From NCBI RefSeq assembly GCF_020026305.1, contig NZ_CP075691.1:6138001-6202000 (forward strand): 64,000 nucleotides of DNA, written 5' to 3'. Under the pieces are notes generated by a model, which was given only the letters and a program-made list of their open reading frames with translations, did no database searches and was not told the origin of the DNA. This document shows positions 8,009 through 17,005 of this stretch, piece after piece. Numbering within the stretch: the stretch's first letter is position 1; the number at the start of each line of letters is the position of its first letter. Made by a program: the position numbers and the translations under genes. The DNA comes from Streptomyces sp. 135 (GTDB taxonomy: Bacteria; Actinomycetota; Actinomycetes; Streptomycetales; Streptomycetaceae).

Positions 8009-8389
8009 ATGAACGCACGGGGAGCACTCGGCAAGTACGGCGAAGACCTGGCCGCACGGCGGCTGGTCGAGGTGGGGATGACGGTCCTGGCGCGTAATTG
8101 GCGCGCGGGCAGGGCCGGTGAGATCGACATCGTGGCCATGGACGGCGAGGCCCTCGTCGTCTGCGAGGTGAAGACGCGCAGGGCGCCAGGGCTGGTCGGT
8201 TCGACGCTGTTCGAACATCCGATGGCGTCCGTGGGCAGGATCAAGGCGGAGCGGCTGCGGCGCCTGGCGGAGCGCTGGATCGAGGAGCGCGGCGGTCCAC
8301 CGCCGGGAGGCGTCCGCATCGACCTGATCGGCGTCCTGCTCCCGCGGCGCGGAGCCCCCGTGGTCGAGCATGCGCGGGGGGTGGCCTGA
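8009..8389 (+). CDS. YraN family nuclease-fold protein (UPF0102)
   Basis: 126 residues from ATG 8009, preceded by GGAGGTGG; a longer in-frame start at 7946 adds residues unlike the family. It contains the family pattern GKYGEDLAARRL, RNWRAGRAGEIDIVAMDG and VVCEVKTRR, whose E..D..ExK residues match the restriction-endonuclease-like core seen in Holliday-junction resolvases. The cellular role is not settled. The stop overlaps the next ATG in TGATG, and genomic coupling to comM and dprA is widespread. Confidence 0.9.
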   Translation: MNARGALGKYGEDLAARRLVEVGMTVLARNWRAGRAGEIDIVAMDGEALVVCEVKTRRAPGLVGSTLFEHPMASVGRIKAERLRRLAERWIEERGGPPPGGVRIDLIGVLLPRRGAPVVEHARGVA

Positions 8390-10023
8390 TGGGATTCGCG
8401 CGTACGTGTTCGGTGGCGCTGGTCGGCGTCGAAGGCGTGGTCGTCGAGGTGCAGGCCGATCTGGAGCCCGGCGTGGCGGCGTTCACGCTGGTGGGGCTGC
8501 CGGACAAGAGCCTGACGGAGAGCCGGGACCGCGTCAGGGCGGCCGTGGTCAACTCGGGCGCGGAGTGGCCCCAGAAGAAGCTGACGGTGGGACTGAGCCC
8601 CGCGTCGGTCCCCAAGGGCGGCAGCGGGTTCGACCTCGCCGTCGCGTGCGCGGTCCTCGGGGCGGCCGAGCGGATCGACCCACGGGTGCTGGCCGACATC
8701 GTGATGATCGGTGAGCTCGGGCTCGACGGACGGGTGCGACCCGTCCGGGGCGTGCTGCCGGCGGTCCTCGCGGCGGCCGACGCGGGGTACGAACAGGTGG
8801 TGGTGCCGGAGTGCACGGCAGCCGAGGCCGCGCTGGTGCCGGGCGTCTCGGTCCTCGGGGTGCGCAGCCTGCGGCAGCTCATCGCGGTCCTCACCGACGA
8901 GCCGGTGCCGCTGGAGGAGCCGGACGAGACGGGGCGCCCCGACCCGATGCTCGCCGGGCTCTGTGTGCCGGGCACCGGTGTGGGCACGGGCCTCGGCGTC
9001 GGCGGCGCGATGGACGATGCCCACGCGCTGGACCTGGCGGATGTCGTCGGGCAGACGTCGGCGAGGACCGCGGTGGAGGTGGCCGCCGCGGGGGCGCACC
9101 ACCTCTTCCTCCAGGGGCCGCCGGGCGCGGGCAAGACCATGCTCGCGGAGCGGTTGCCGGCGATCCTGCCCCGGCTGACCCGCGAGGACTCCTTGGAGGT
9201 GACGGCGGTCCACTCGGTGGCGGGCATGCTCCCGCCGGGCAAGCCGCTGGTGGACATCGCGCCGTACTGCGCGCCGCACCACTCCGCGACGATGCAGTCG
9301 CTCGTGGGCGGCGGTCAGGGGCTGGCGCGGCCGGGAGCGGTCTCGTTGGCTCACCGCGGGGTGCTCTTTCTGGACGAGGCGCCGGAATTCAGCAGCCAGG
9401 CCCTGGACTCCTTGCGGCAGCCTCTCGAATCGGGCCATGTGGTCATCGCGCGGAGCGCCGGGGTGGTGCGGCTGCCGGCGAAGTTCCTGATGGTGCTGGC
9501 GGCCAACCCCTGCCCCTGCGGGCGGCACACGCTGCTCGGTGACGGGTGCGAGTGCCCCTCCTCCGTCATCCGCCGCTATCAGGCGCGCCTCTCGGGGCCG
9601 CTGCTCGACCGGGTGGACCTGAAGGTCGAGGTGGAGGCCGTCACCCGCTCCGAACTGGCCGGGTACGGCACGCCGGGGGAATCCACCCGGACCGTCGCCG
9701 ACCGCGTCCGCGCCGCTCGGGAGAGAGCGGCCGCCAGGCTGTCCGGCACCGGATGGCGGACCAACAGCGAGGTGCCGGGGCATGCGTTGCGCACCCGGTG
9801 GCCCGCCGCCTCCGGAGCGCTGGACGCGGCCGAGCTGGACCTGGAGCGCGGCTTCCTGACTGCCCGCGGCCTCGACCGCGTCCTGCGGGTGGCGTGGACC
9901 GTCGCCGACCTGGCGGGGCACGACCGGCCCTCCGCGCAGGACGTCGCCCTGGCGCTGCAACTGCGCACGGGAATCGCGCGCGGCGTGCCGATGGCGATCG
10001 AGCCGATCGGAGCCCCGAGGTGA
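8389..10023 (+). CDS. YifB/ComM-family Mg-chelatase-like AAA+ ATPase
   Basis: 544 residues. The N-terminal third is the ChlI-like domain (VEVQADLEPGVAAFTLVGLP), followed by a AAA+ module with Walker A GPPGAGKT at about residue 245, Walker B VLFLDEAPEF, the zinc-like NPCPCG..C..C motif, and sensor SGPLLDRVDL, then a Mg-chelatase C-terminal domain. ComM helicases promote branch migration during natural transformation. In Streptomyces the role is unproven. It is translationally coupled to yraN upstream and dprA downstream (GTGA overlap). Confidence 0.93.
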   Translation: MGFARTCSVALVGVEGVVVEVQADLEPGVAAFTLVGLPDKSLTESRDRVRAAVVNSGAEWPQKKLTVGLSPASVPKGGSGFDLAVACAVLGAAERIDPRVLADIVMIGELGLDGRVRPVRGVLPAVLAAADAGYEQVVVPECTAAEAALVPGVSVLGVRSLRQLIAVLTDEPVPLEEPDETGRPDPMLAGLCVPGTGVGTGLGVGGAMDDAHALDLADVVGQTSARTAVEVAAAGAHHLFLQGPPGAGKTMLAERLPAILPRLTREDSLEVTAVHSVAGMLPPGKPLVDIAPYCAPHHSATMQSLVGGGQGLARPGAVSLAHRGVLFLDEAPEFSSQALDSLRQPLESGHVVIARSAGVVRLPAKFLMVLAANPCPCGRHTLLGDGCECPSSVIRRYQARLSGPLLDRVDLKVEVEAVTRSELAGYGTPGESTRTVADRVRAARERAAARLSGTGWRTNSEVPGHALRTRWPAASGALDAAELDLERGFLTARGLDRVLRVAWTVADLAGHDRPSAQDVALALQLRTGIARGVPMAIEPIGAPR

Positions 10024-11180
10024 GCGCGGGCCCCCCGACGGACGAGGACCGCCTGGCCAGGGTCGCCCTGACCCGGGTGCTCGAACCGGGGGACGAGATC
10101 GGGGGCCGGTGGCTCCGGGAGGCCGGGCCCGTGGAGGTGCTGCGCAGGCTCGGCGGGGAGGAGGAGCGGCTCCCGGGAGTGACCGCGCGGCGCTGGGAGG
10201 GGCTACGGGCACGGGCCGCCAGGGCCCGGCCGCAGGAGGACCTGGAAGCGGCGGGGGATGTCGGGGCGCGGTTCGTGTGCCCCGGGGACGCGGAGTGGCC
10301 GCTGCCGCTGGACGACCTCGGGGACGCCCGGCCGATCGGGCTCTGGGTGCGGGGGAGGGCCTCCCTGCGGATATGGGCGGTGCGGTCGGTGGCCGTCGTC
10401 GGAGCCCGGGCCTGCACGCAGTACGGCGCGCACATGGCGGCCGAGCTGGGCGCGGGCCTGGCGGAGCGCGGCTGGGTGGTGGTCTCGGGCGGGGCGTACG
10501 GCGTGGACGGCGCCGCGCACCGCGGAGCGCTCGGCGCGGGCGGGGCCACCGTGGCCGTGCTGGCCTGCGGGGTGGACCGGGCCTATCCCCGCGGCCACGC
10601 CGAGCTGATCGGGCGGATCGCGGAACAGGGCCTGGTGGTCGGCGAGTTGCCGCCGGGTGACCATCCGACACCGAGCCGTTTCATCCTCCGGAACAGGCTG
10701 ATCGCCGCCCTCACCCGAGGGACGGTGGTGGTGGAGGCGGCGTACCGCAGCGGGGCGCTGGCCACGGCCCGGGGTGCCCAGGAGCTGGGGCGCTTCACCA
10801 TGGGGGTGCCGGGGCCCGCGACCAGTGGCCTCTCCGCCGGGGTCCACGAACTGCTGCGGGGCGACGGCGCCCTGGTGACCGATGCCGCGGAAGTCATCGA
10901 GCTGGTCGGTGACATGGGCGACCTGGCCCCGGAGCGGCGGGGCCCCGTCCTGCCGCGCGATCTGCTCGCGCCGGGGGCGGCCCGCGTCCTGGCCGCGCTG
11001 CCCGCGCGAGGCCGGGCGACGGCCGGGGACGTCGCTGTCGGCGCGGGGACAAGCGTGGACGACGCGGTAGGGCGCTTGTACGAGCTTCAGTCGTTGGGGT
11101 TCGTCGAACGACACGGCGACGGCTGGCAGTTGACACGCCAGGCGTTCGTGGCCGTCTTCGCTACTGGAGGTGAATCGTGA
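10020..11180 (+). CDS. dprA: DNA-processing protein DprA
   Basis: 386 residues from GTG 10020, overlapping the ComM-like stop by 4 bases. The Rossmann core is visible: VAVVGARACTQYG, VVSGGAYGVDGAAHRGAL, and PSRFILRNRLIAALTRGTVV followed by SGALATARGAQELGR. A C-terminal winged helix (ALPARGRATAGDVAVGAG) follows. DprA loads RecA on single-stranded DNA in naturally competent bacteria. Here it closes the yraN-comM-dprA group. Confidence 0.95.
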   Translation: MSAGPPTDEDRLARVALTRVLEPGDEIGGRWLREAGPVEVLRRLGGEEERLPGVTARRWEGLRARAARARPQEDLEAAGDVGARFVCPGDAEWPLPLDDLGDARPIGLWVRGRASLRIWAVRSVAVVGARACTQYGAHMAAELGAGLAERGWVVVSGGAYGVDGAAHRGALGAGGATVAVLACGVDRAYPRGHAELIGRIAEQGLVVGELPPGDHPTPSRFILRNRLIAALTRGTVVVEAAYRSGALATARGAQELGRFTMGVPGPATSGLSAGVHELLRGDGALVTDAAEVIELVGDMGDLAPERRGPVLPRDLLAPGAARVLAALPARGRATAGDVAVGAGTSVDDAVGRLYELQSLGFVERHGDGWQLTRQAFVAVFATGGES

Positions 11181-11525
11181 CCGAGTGTGTTCCGCCGGAC
11201 GGATGAACCCCCGAAAACCTTGGGAAATCGCGCAGTTGATGCGCTGACGCCGTCACCCACGGCGATGGAGGCGGCTCGGGGGGCCACCCAGCGGAACGTA
11301 TCTGCGCACGCACGATCCCATAGCCTTCGCTCACTGCGACACTTCAGTCACGCTACGCTCACAAGGATTCCGACGCGGACAGACAGCCAGACGGACAACC
11401 TCATTCACTTCACGCAAACGCACCACCAGACGAGCGCGGGCGGCCCCGGTGGATTCGCCGCCTCGCGCGACGTCACCGACCCACGCGACCTCACCGGTTC
11501 ACGGCAGAACGGCTCAAGGCGACGA
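11181..11525 (+). promoter_or_regulatory. intergenic leader upstream of whiG
   Basis: 345 bp without a credible gene. One frame is open across it and in frame with whiG, but the encoded Ser/Thr/His-rich stretch resembles no protein and the composition is less GC-biased than coding DNA. It must hold the whiG promoter; I could not place -35 and -10 boxes with confidence. Confidence 0.4.
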
Positions 11526-12368
11526 ATGCCCCAGCACACCTCAGGGTCCGACCGGGCGGCGGTCCCTCCCGCCGCCCGTAGCGGCGAGCAGGAGCGGCCC
11601 CCCGCTCCCTCGTCGCTGGACGAGTTGTGGCGGTCGTACAAGGAGACCGGGGACGGGCGGCTGCGGGAGCAGCTGATCCTGCACTACTCACCGCTGGTGA
11701 AGTACGTCGCGGGCCGGGTGAGCGTGGGCCTGCCGCCCAATGTGGAGCAGGCCGACTTCGTCTCGTCCGGGGTGTTCGGGCTGATCGACGCGATCGAGAA
11801 GTTCGACATCGAGCGGTCGATCAAGTTCGAGACCTACGCGATCACCCGCATTCGCGGGGCCATGATCGACGAGCTGCGGGCGCTCGACTGGATCCCGCGG
11901 TCCGTGCGCCAGAAGGCGCGCAATGTCGAGCGTGCCTACGCCACCTTGGAGGCGCAGCTGCGGCGGACCCCCTCGGAGAGCGAGGTCGCCGCCGAGATGG
12001 GGATCGCGCTGGAGGAACTGCACGCGGTTTTCAGCCAGTTGTCCCTGGCGAACGTGGTGGCGCTCGAAGAGCTGCTGCACGTCGGCGGCGACGGTGGCGA
12101 CCGGCTGAGCCTGATGGACACCCTCGAGGACCACGCGGCCGACAACCCCGTGGAGGTCGCCGAGGACCGGGAGCTGCGCAGGCTGCTCGCGCGGGCGATC
12201 AACACGCTGCCCGAGCGCGAGAAGACCGTCGTGACGCTCTACTACTACGAAGGGCTCACGCTCGCCGAGATCGGCAATGTGCTCGGGGTGACCGAGAGCC
12301 GGGTGAGCCAGATCCACACGAAATCGGTGCTCCAGCTGCGCGCGAAGCTGGCCAGTTTTGGTCGCTGA
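11526..12368 (+). CDS. whiG: RNA polymerase sigma factor WhiG (sporulation)
   Basis: 280 residues, FliA/WhiG class. Region 2 is seen in LHYSPLVKYVAGRV and AIEKFDIERSIKFETYAITR, region 3 in RRTPSESEVAAEMG, and region 4 in LTLAEIGNVLGVTESRVSQI. ATG 11526 gives exactly the known WhiG N-terminus and length. It commits aerial hyphae to sporulation and is known to be held by the anti-sigma RsiG with cyclic-di-GMP. Here it lies directly after dprA. Confidence 0.96.
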   Translation: MPQHTSGSDRAAVPPAARSGEQERPPAPSSLDELWRSYKETGDGRLREQLILHYSPLVKYVAGRVSVGLPPNVEQADFVSSGVFGLIDAIEKFDIERSIKFETYAITRIRGAMIDELRALDWIPRSVRQKARNVERAYATLEAQLRRTPSESEVAAEMGIALEELHAVFSQLSLANVVALEELLHVGGDGGDRLSLMDTLEDHAADNPVEVAEDRELRRLLARAINTLPEREKTVVTLYYYEGLTLAEIGNVLGVTESRVSQIHTKSVLQLRAKLASFGR

Positions 12369-12462
12369 TGCGGTGCGTCGAGTGAGCTGAATCGTCCCTG
12401 CCCGACGGTTATGCGCCCCGCCGCGACTCCCGTGCGGCGCGTCCCGTCCGTAAAGTGGAGCC

Positions 12463-13044
12463 GTGCCAAGGATTCGAGCGGCCTCAGTGGCCGAGCACCG
12501 GACGATGCAGCGCGGGGCCCTGCTGGACGCCGCGCGGTCCCTGTTGTCCGAAGGCGGTACGGAGGCGTTGACCTTCCCCGCCCTCGCCGAGCGCACCGGG
12601 CTCGCCCGGTCGTCCGTCTACGAGTACTTCCGGTCGCGGGCGGCCGTGGTCGAAGAGCTGTGCGAGGTGGACTTTCCCGTCTGGGCGGCCGAGGTGTCGG
12701 CGGCCATGGAAGGCGCGGAGTCCGCCGAGGGCAAGGTCGAGGCCTATGTGCGGCGGCAGCTGGCCCTGGTCGGCGACCGACGGCACCGCGCCGTGGTCGC
12801 CATCTCCGCCAGTGAGCTCGACGCCGGGGCCAGGGAGAAGATCCGGGCCGCGCACGGCGGGCTCATCGCGATGATCGTCGAGGCGCTCGAAGAGCTCGGG
12901 CACGAGCAGCCCCGGATGGCGGCGATGCTCCTCCAGGGCATCGTGGACGCAGCCGTGCGGCGGATCGAGCTCGGCGTCGCCGAAGAGCCCGGGGCCATCA
13001 CCGAGGCGGCCGTGGCCATGGCCCTGCGGGGCGTGCGGGGCTGA
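12463..13044 (+). CDS. TetR/AcrR family transcriptional regulator
   Basis: 193 residues from GTG 12463. The N-terminal helix-turn-helix runs over about residues 18-62 (LDAARSLLSEGGTEALT; FPALAERTGLARSSVYEYF). The C-terminal ligand-binding half is alpha-helical and unassigned. It lies 95 bp after whiG on the same strand and overlaps the end of the convergent peptidase gene by 47 bp. The ligand and target genes are not evident. Confidence 0.9.
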   Translation: MPRIRAASVAEHRTMQRGALLDAARSLLSEGGTEALTFPALAERTGLARSSVYEYFRSRAAVVEELCEVDFPVWAAEVSAAMEGAESAEGKVEAYVRRQLALVGDRRHRAVVAISASELDAGAREKIRAAHGGLIAMIVEALEELGHEQPRMAAMLLQGIVDAAVRRIELGVAEEPGAITEAAVAMALRGVRG

Positions 13045-13651
13045 GACCCCGGCCGGGCGGCCATCCGTCCCATGCCACGCCCGCCCGCAGCCCAGGCGGT
13101 GCATCCGTGAGGGGCAGCAGTCGCGACGGGCCCCGGCGCAGCAGCCACGGCGGCAGCAGGCTCAAGGGATCGAGGTAGGTCTCGCCCCTGAGCAGACCCC
13201 AGTGCAGGCAGCCCCCGGCGCAGTGCCCCGTCGGCGGCTCCAGGACGCCGACCTCCTCACCCGCGGTGACCTCGGCGCCCTTCTTCACGGTGGGCCGCAC
13301 CGGCTCGTACGTCGTGCGCAGCGGAGGATCTCCTGTGCCGTCCAGCTCCACCGAGACCACGCCTTCGCTCGCCACCCTGCCCGCGAACGACACCCGGCCG
13401 GGTGCCACCGCCCGGACGGCCGTGCCGGGGGGTGCGGCGAGATCGACGCCCCGGTGGCCCGCGCCGTACGCGGTCGAGGGCGGGTCCCAGGCGCGCAGGA
13501 CCGGCGGGTGGGTGCCCACCGGCCAGTTCCGGGCCACGCGTGGCGGGGAGGGCGCCGGGGTCGGTCCCGGGGGAGGGGGCGGAGGGTTCAGGGCGGTCGC
13601 CAGCAGTGCGGCCAGCGTCGGCAGGAGCAGTTCCAGGCGGATGAGAGGCAT
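12998..13651 (-). CDS. M23-family peptidase-like protein, secreted
   Basis: 217 residues. An N-terminal hydrophobic segment (LLLPTLAALLATAL) is followed by a Pro-rich linker and an LytM/M23 domain: HRGVDLAAPPGTAVRA carries the first zinc-ligand His and Asp. The usual HxH near the end is CLHWG, so its first His, the general base in LytM enzymes, is Cys. The remaining His could still bind metal. Activity is therefore doubtful, and it may act as a cell-wall binding or activator protein. The 3' end overlaps the convergent TetR gene. Confidence 0.85.
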   Translation of the reverse strand: MPLIRLELLLPTLAALLATALNPPPPPPGPTPAPSPPRVARNWPVGTHPPVLRAWDPPSTAYGAGHRGVDLAAPPGTAVRAVAPGRVSFAGRVASEGVVSVELDGTGDPPLRTTYEPVRPTVKKGAEVTAGEEVGVLEPPTGHCAGGCLHWGLLRGETYLDPLSLLPPWLLRRGPSRLLPLTDAPPGLRAGVAWDGWPPGRGLSPARPAGPWPRPPR

Positions 13652-14008
13652 GGCAGAACCGTCCCGCGTCCCGCCGATCCGTAGGGATCATGGTCCGGAT
13701 CCGTGGAGTACCGGCCGGTTGTGGACAGCGCCGTCACCCGTGTGAGTGGAAGAGGCACCCAGCCCCCCGACGGCATGGACGGCTCCGCCGCCAGGTCACG
13801 GACGACGGCGTCACCTGGCGCCCCGCGGGTCCCGTACACTTCTTGTGGCGATCCGGGTCACCGGGTCGACTTCGCACGCCCCGACATCAGGCCATCAACA
13901 GCCGGTGTCAGCGCCCCTCGGTCCTTCGTGGCAAGGCGCACAGCGGGCGTCAGGCGCGAGTGCCGTCCGGCACACGCGGCACAACCGAGAATCTCAAGGA
14001 GAACGGCC
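13652..14008 (+). promoter_or_regulatory. intergenic region between M23 gene and rpsB
   Basis: 357 bp between divergent genes. A TACACT box at 13835-13840 could be the -10 of an rpsB promoter, but no good -35 was found. AAGGAGA at 13997-14003 is the rpsB ribosome site. I see no coding sequence here. Confidence 0.4.
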
Positions 14009-14932
14009 ATGGCCGTCGTCACGATGCGGGAGCTGCTGGAAAGCGGCGTCCACTTCGGTCACCAGACCCGTCGCTGGAACCCGAAGATGAAGCGCTTCAT
14101 CTTCACCGAGCGCAACGGCATCTACATCATCGACCTGCTCCAGTCGCTGTCGTACATCGACCGCGCCTACGAGTTCGTCAAGGAGACCGTCGCCCACGGC
14201 GGCACGGTCATGTTCGTCGGCACGAAGAAGCAGGCGCAGGAGGCCATCGCCGAGCAGGCCACCCGCGTCGGCATGCCCTACGTCAACCAGCGCTGGCTGG
14301 GCGGCATGCTCACCAACTTCTCGACCGTCTACAAGCGTCTGCAGCGCCTCAAGGAGCTCGAGCAGATCGACTTCGAGGACGTCGCCGCTTCCGGTCTGAC
14401 CAAGAAGGAGCTTCTCGTGCTCTCGCGCGAGAAGGCCAAGCTGGAGAAGACCCTCGGTGGTATCCGCGAGATGTCCAAGGTGCCCAGCGCCGTCTGGATC
14501 GTGGACACCAAGAAGGAGCACATCGCGGTCGGCGAGGCCCGGAAGCTCAACATCCCGGTCGTCGCCATCCTCGACACCAACTGCGACCCCGACGAGGTCG
14601 ACTACAAGATCCCCGGCAACGATGACGCGATCCGCTCCGTCACGCTGCTCACCCGCGTGATCGCCGACGCCGTCGCCGAGGGCCTCATCGCCCGTTCCGG
14701 TGCCGCCACCGGTGACTCGAAGCCGGGCGAGAAGGCCGCCGGCGAGCCGCTCGCCGAGTGGGAGCGCGACCTGCTCGAGGGTGACAAGAAGGCCGACGCC
14801 GAGGGCGAGAAGGCCGACGAGGCCGCCGAGGCCCCCAAGGCTGACGAGAAGCCGGCCGAGGACGCCGCCGAGGCTCCGGCCGCCGAGGCCCCCGCTGCCG
14901 AGGCCCCGGCCGCGGACGCCGAGCAGGCCTGA
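14009..14932 (+). CDS. rpsB: 30S ribosomal protein S2
   Basis: 307 residues from ATG 14009 with AAGGAGA upstream. Core signatures are VVTMRELLESGVHFGHQTRR and FVGTKKQAQEAI. Beyond the usual S2 core the protein has about 60 residues of Ala/Glu/Pro-rich tail, partly in AAEAPAAEAPA repeats, typical of Streptomyces S2. A hairpin separates it from tsf. Confidence 0.97.
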   Translation: MAVVTMRELLESGVHFGHQTRRWNPKMKRFIFTERNGIYIIDLLQSLSYIDRAYEFVKETVAHGGTVMFVGTKKQAQEAIAEQATRVGMPYVNQRWLGGMLTNFSTVYKRLQRLKELEQIDFEDVAASGLTKKELLVLSREKAKLEKTLGGIREMSKVPSAVWIVDTKKEHIAVGEARKLNIPVVAILDTNCDPDEVDYKIPGNDDAIRSVTLLTRVIADAVAEGLIARSGAATGDSKPGEKAAGEPLAEWERDLLEGDKKADAEGEKADEAAEAPKADEKPAEDAAEAPAAEAPAAEAPAADAEQA

Positions 14933-14953
14933 CCTCACAGGTTCGGTAGTTGA

Positions 14954-14980
14954 CGGCGGGGGCCCGATCGGCCCCCGCCG
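14954..14980 (+). terminator. hairpin between rpsB and tsf
   Basis: CGGCGGGGGC (14954-14963) pairs perfectly with GCCCCCGCCG (14971-14980) around a 7-nt loop. It probably attenuates read-through so that tsf is expressed at a different level from rpsB. Confidence 0.65.
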
Positions 14981-15034
14981 TTCACCCGTAGACCTCCGTA
15001 GATCTTTCAAGACTTCGAGAGAGAATTTTCGATC

Positions 15035-15871
15035 ATGGCGAACTACACCGCCGCTGACGTCAAGAAGCTCCGTGAGCTCACGGGCGCCGGCATGATGGAC
15101 TGCAAGAAGGCGCTCGACGAGGCCGAGGGCAACGTCGACAAGGCCGTCGAGGCGCTCCGCATCAAGGGCCAGAAGGGCGTCGCCAAGCGCGAGGGCCGCT
15201 CCGCCGAGAACGGCGCCGTGGTCTCCCTCATCGCCGACGACAACACCTCCGGTGTCATCGTCGAGCTGAAGTGCGAGACGGACTTCGTCGCCAAGGGCGA
15301 GAAGTTCCAGGCCGTGGCGAACAACCTCGCCGCCCACATCGCCAAGACGTCCCCGGCCGACCTCGAGGCGCTGCTCGCCTCCGAGATCGAGGCCGGCAAG
15401 ACCGTCCAGGCGTACGTCGACGAGGCCAACGCCAACCTCGGCGAGAAGATCGTCCTGGACCGCTTCGCGCAGTTCTCCGGCGCCTACGTCTCCGCGTACA
15501 TGCACCGCACGATGCCCGACCTGCCCCCGCAGATCGGTGTCCTCGTCGAGCTGGACAAGGCCGACGCCGACGTCGCCAAGGGCATCGCGCAGCACATCGC
15601 CGCCTTCGCGCCGAAGTACCTCTCCAAGGAGGACGTGCCGGCCGAGGTCGTCGAGTCCGAGCGTCGCGTCGCCGAGGAGACCACCCGCGCCGAGGGCAAG
15701 CCCGAGGCCGCGCTCCCGAAGATCGTCGAGGGTCGCGTCAACGGCTTCTTCAAGGAGGCCACCCTCCTCGGCCAGCCGTACGCGCTGGACAACAAGAAGT
15801 CGGTCGAGAAGGTTCTCGCCGAGGCCGGTGTCACCCTGAAGCGCTTCACGCGCATCAAGGTCGGTATCTGA
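15035..15871 (+). CDS. tsf: elongation factor Ts
   Basis: 278 residues starting MANYTAADVKKLRELTGAG. The N-terminal UBA-like domain with MDCKKALDEAEGN is followed by the core nucleotide-exchange region (ELKCETDFVAKGEKF). It recycles EF-Tu-GDP. Purine-rich GAGAGAA precedes the ATG. A terminator-type hairpin at 15986-16038 separates it from pyrH. Confidence 0.97.
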   Translation: MANYTAADVKKLRELTGAGMMDCKKALDEAEGNVDKAVEALRIKGQKGVAKREGRSAENGAVVSLIADDNTSGVIVELKCETDFVAKGEKFQAVANNLAAHIAKTSPADLEALLASEIEAGKTVQAYVDEANANLGEKIVLDRFAQFSGAYVSAYMHRTMPDLPPQIGVLVELDKADADVAKGIAQHIAAFAPKYLSKEDVPAEVVESERRVAEETTRAEGKPEAALPKIVEGRVNGFFKEATLLGQPYALDNKKSVEKVLAEAGVTLKRFTRIKVGI

Positions 15872-15985
15872 GTCCGTACCGCGATCGACGGTAGACCCCC
15901 TATAGGGTCGACAGCGGTCGCCCGCGTGGGGAGCCCCGGAAGGGGAACCCCGTACGCGATGTACGACCGCAGGATCTGACGAGGA

Positions 15986-16038
15986 GGCCACTGCCGAGCA
16001 TGGGATGCGAACGACACCCCACCGGCAGTGGCCTTTTT
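15986..16038 (+). terminator. intrinsic terminator between tsf and pyrH
   Basis: GGCCACTGCCG (15986-15996) pairs perfectly with CGGCAGTGGCC (16023-16033), directly followed by TTTTT (16034-16038). The 26-nt loop is long. It is the clearest intrinsic terminator in the window. Confidence 0.85.
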
Positions 16039-16072
16039 CGTATGTGTGTCAAGTAAGAGAAGCGAGAACACC

Positions 16073-16834
16073 ATGACCACCAAGGCCGACTCGAAGAGTG
16101 ACGACGGCAAAGTTGCCGGACGCTTCCTGCTGAAGCTCTCCGGTGAGGCGTTCGCCGGTGGAGGCGGCCTCGGGGTCGACCCCGACGTGGTGCACGCCAT
16201 CGCCCGGGAGATCGCGGCCGTGGTCCGCGACGGCGCCCAGATCGCCGTCGTCATCGGCGGCGGCAACTTCTTCCGCGGCGCCGAGCTCCAGCAGCGCGGC
16301 ATGGACCGGGCCCGCTCGGACTACATGGGCATGCTCGGCACGGTCATGAACTGCCTCGCCCTCCAGGACTTCCTGGAGAAGGAGGGCATCGACTGCCGCG
16401 TCCAGACCGCCATCACCATGGGCCAGGTCGCGGAGCCGTACATCCCGCTGCGCGCCGTGCGCCACCTGGAGAAGGGCCGTGTGGTCATCTTCGGCGCCGG
16501 TATGGGCATGCCGTACTTCTCCACCGACACCACCGCCGCGCAGCGTGCCCTGGAGATCGACGCCGAGGCGCTGCTCATGGGCAAGAACGGCGTGGACGGC
16601 GTCTATGACTCCGACCCGAAGACCAACCCCGACGCGGTGAAGTTCGACGCTCTCGGCTACGGCGAGGTCATCACCCGCGACCTCAAGGTCGCCGACATGA
16701 CCGCCATCACGCTGTGCCGGGACAACAAGCTGCCCATCCTCGTCTTCGAGCTGCTCTCCGAAGGCAATATCGCCCGAGCCGTCAAGGGTGAGAAGATCGG
16801 CACACTCGTGGGCGACCAGGGAAGCCGGAACTGA
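16073..16834 (+). CDS. pyrH: UMP kinase
   Basis: 253 residues from ATG 16073. The amino-acid-kinase fold is recognised by RFLLKLSGEAFAG, VVIGGGNFFRG, DYMGMLGTVMNCLALQ and ALLMGKNGVDGVYDSDP. It phosphorylates UMP to UDP with ATP. Its promoter should lie after the tsf terminator, in the short space 16039-16072, or transcription must read through that terminator. Confidence 0.96.
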   Translation: MTTKADSKSDDGKVAGRFLLKLSGEAFAGGGGLGVDPDVVHAIAREIAAVVRDGAQIAVVIGGGNFFRGAELQQRGMDRARSDYMGMLGTVMNCLALQDFLEKEGIDCRVQTAITMGQVAEPYIPLRAVRHLEKGRVVIFGAGMGMPYFSTDTTAAQRALEIDAEALLMGKNGVDGVYDSDPKTNPDAVKFDALGYGEVITRDLKVADMTAITLCRDNKLPILVFELLSEGNIARAVKGEKIGTLVGDQGSRN

Positions 16835-17005
16835 CCTCAGGGCCTTGGGCCTCAGGGATCTGAGCCCGACTCAAGGGACGTACGCGAGACGCCCCTTGAG
16901 GGGATGGACAAAGCCCTGCCGGTCGGACACCGTGCAGGAAAGACACGCGACGCAGCCGGCCGCCCCGTGCTAGCCGGGCCTACTCAAGACACGCAGGAGC
17001 AAGTG

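Noticed and set aside
7843..10671. Long minus-strand open frame across yraN, comM and dprA
   Set aside because: Arg/Pro-rich translation with no domain, opposite three well-recognised genes.
11187..11525. In-frame N-terminal extension of whiG
   Set aside because: The extension resembles no sigma factor. ATG 11526 gives the usual 280-residue WhiG.
16835..17005. Inverted repeat CTCAAGGG/CCCTTGAG between pyrH and frr as terminator
   Set aside because: Only 8 pairs with a 15-nt loop and no T-run. The spacing fits a leader as well, so it is mentioned under frr and not called.
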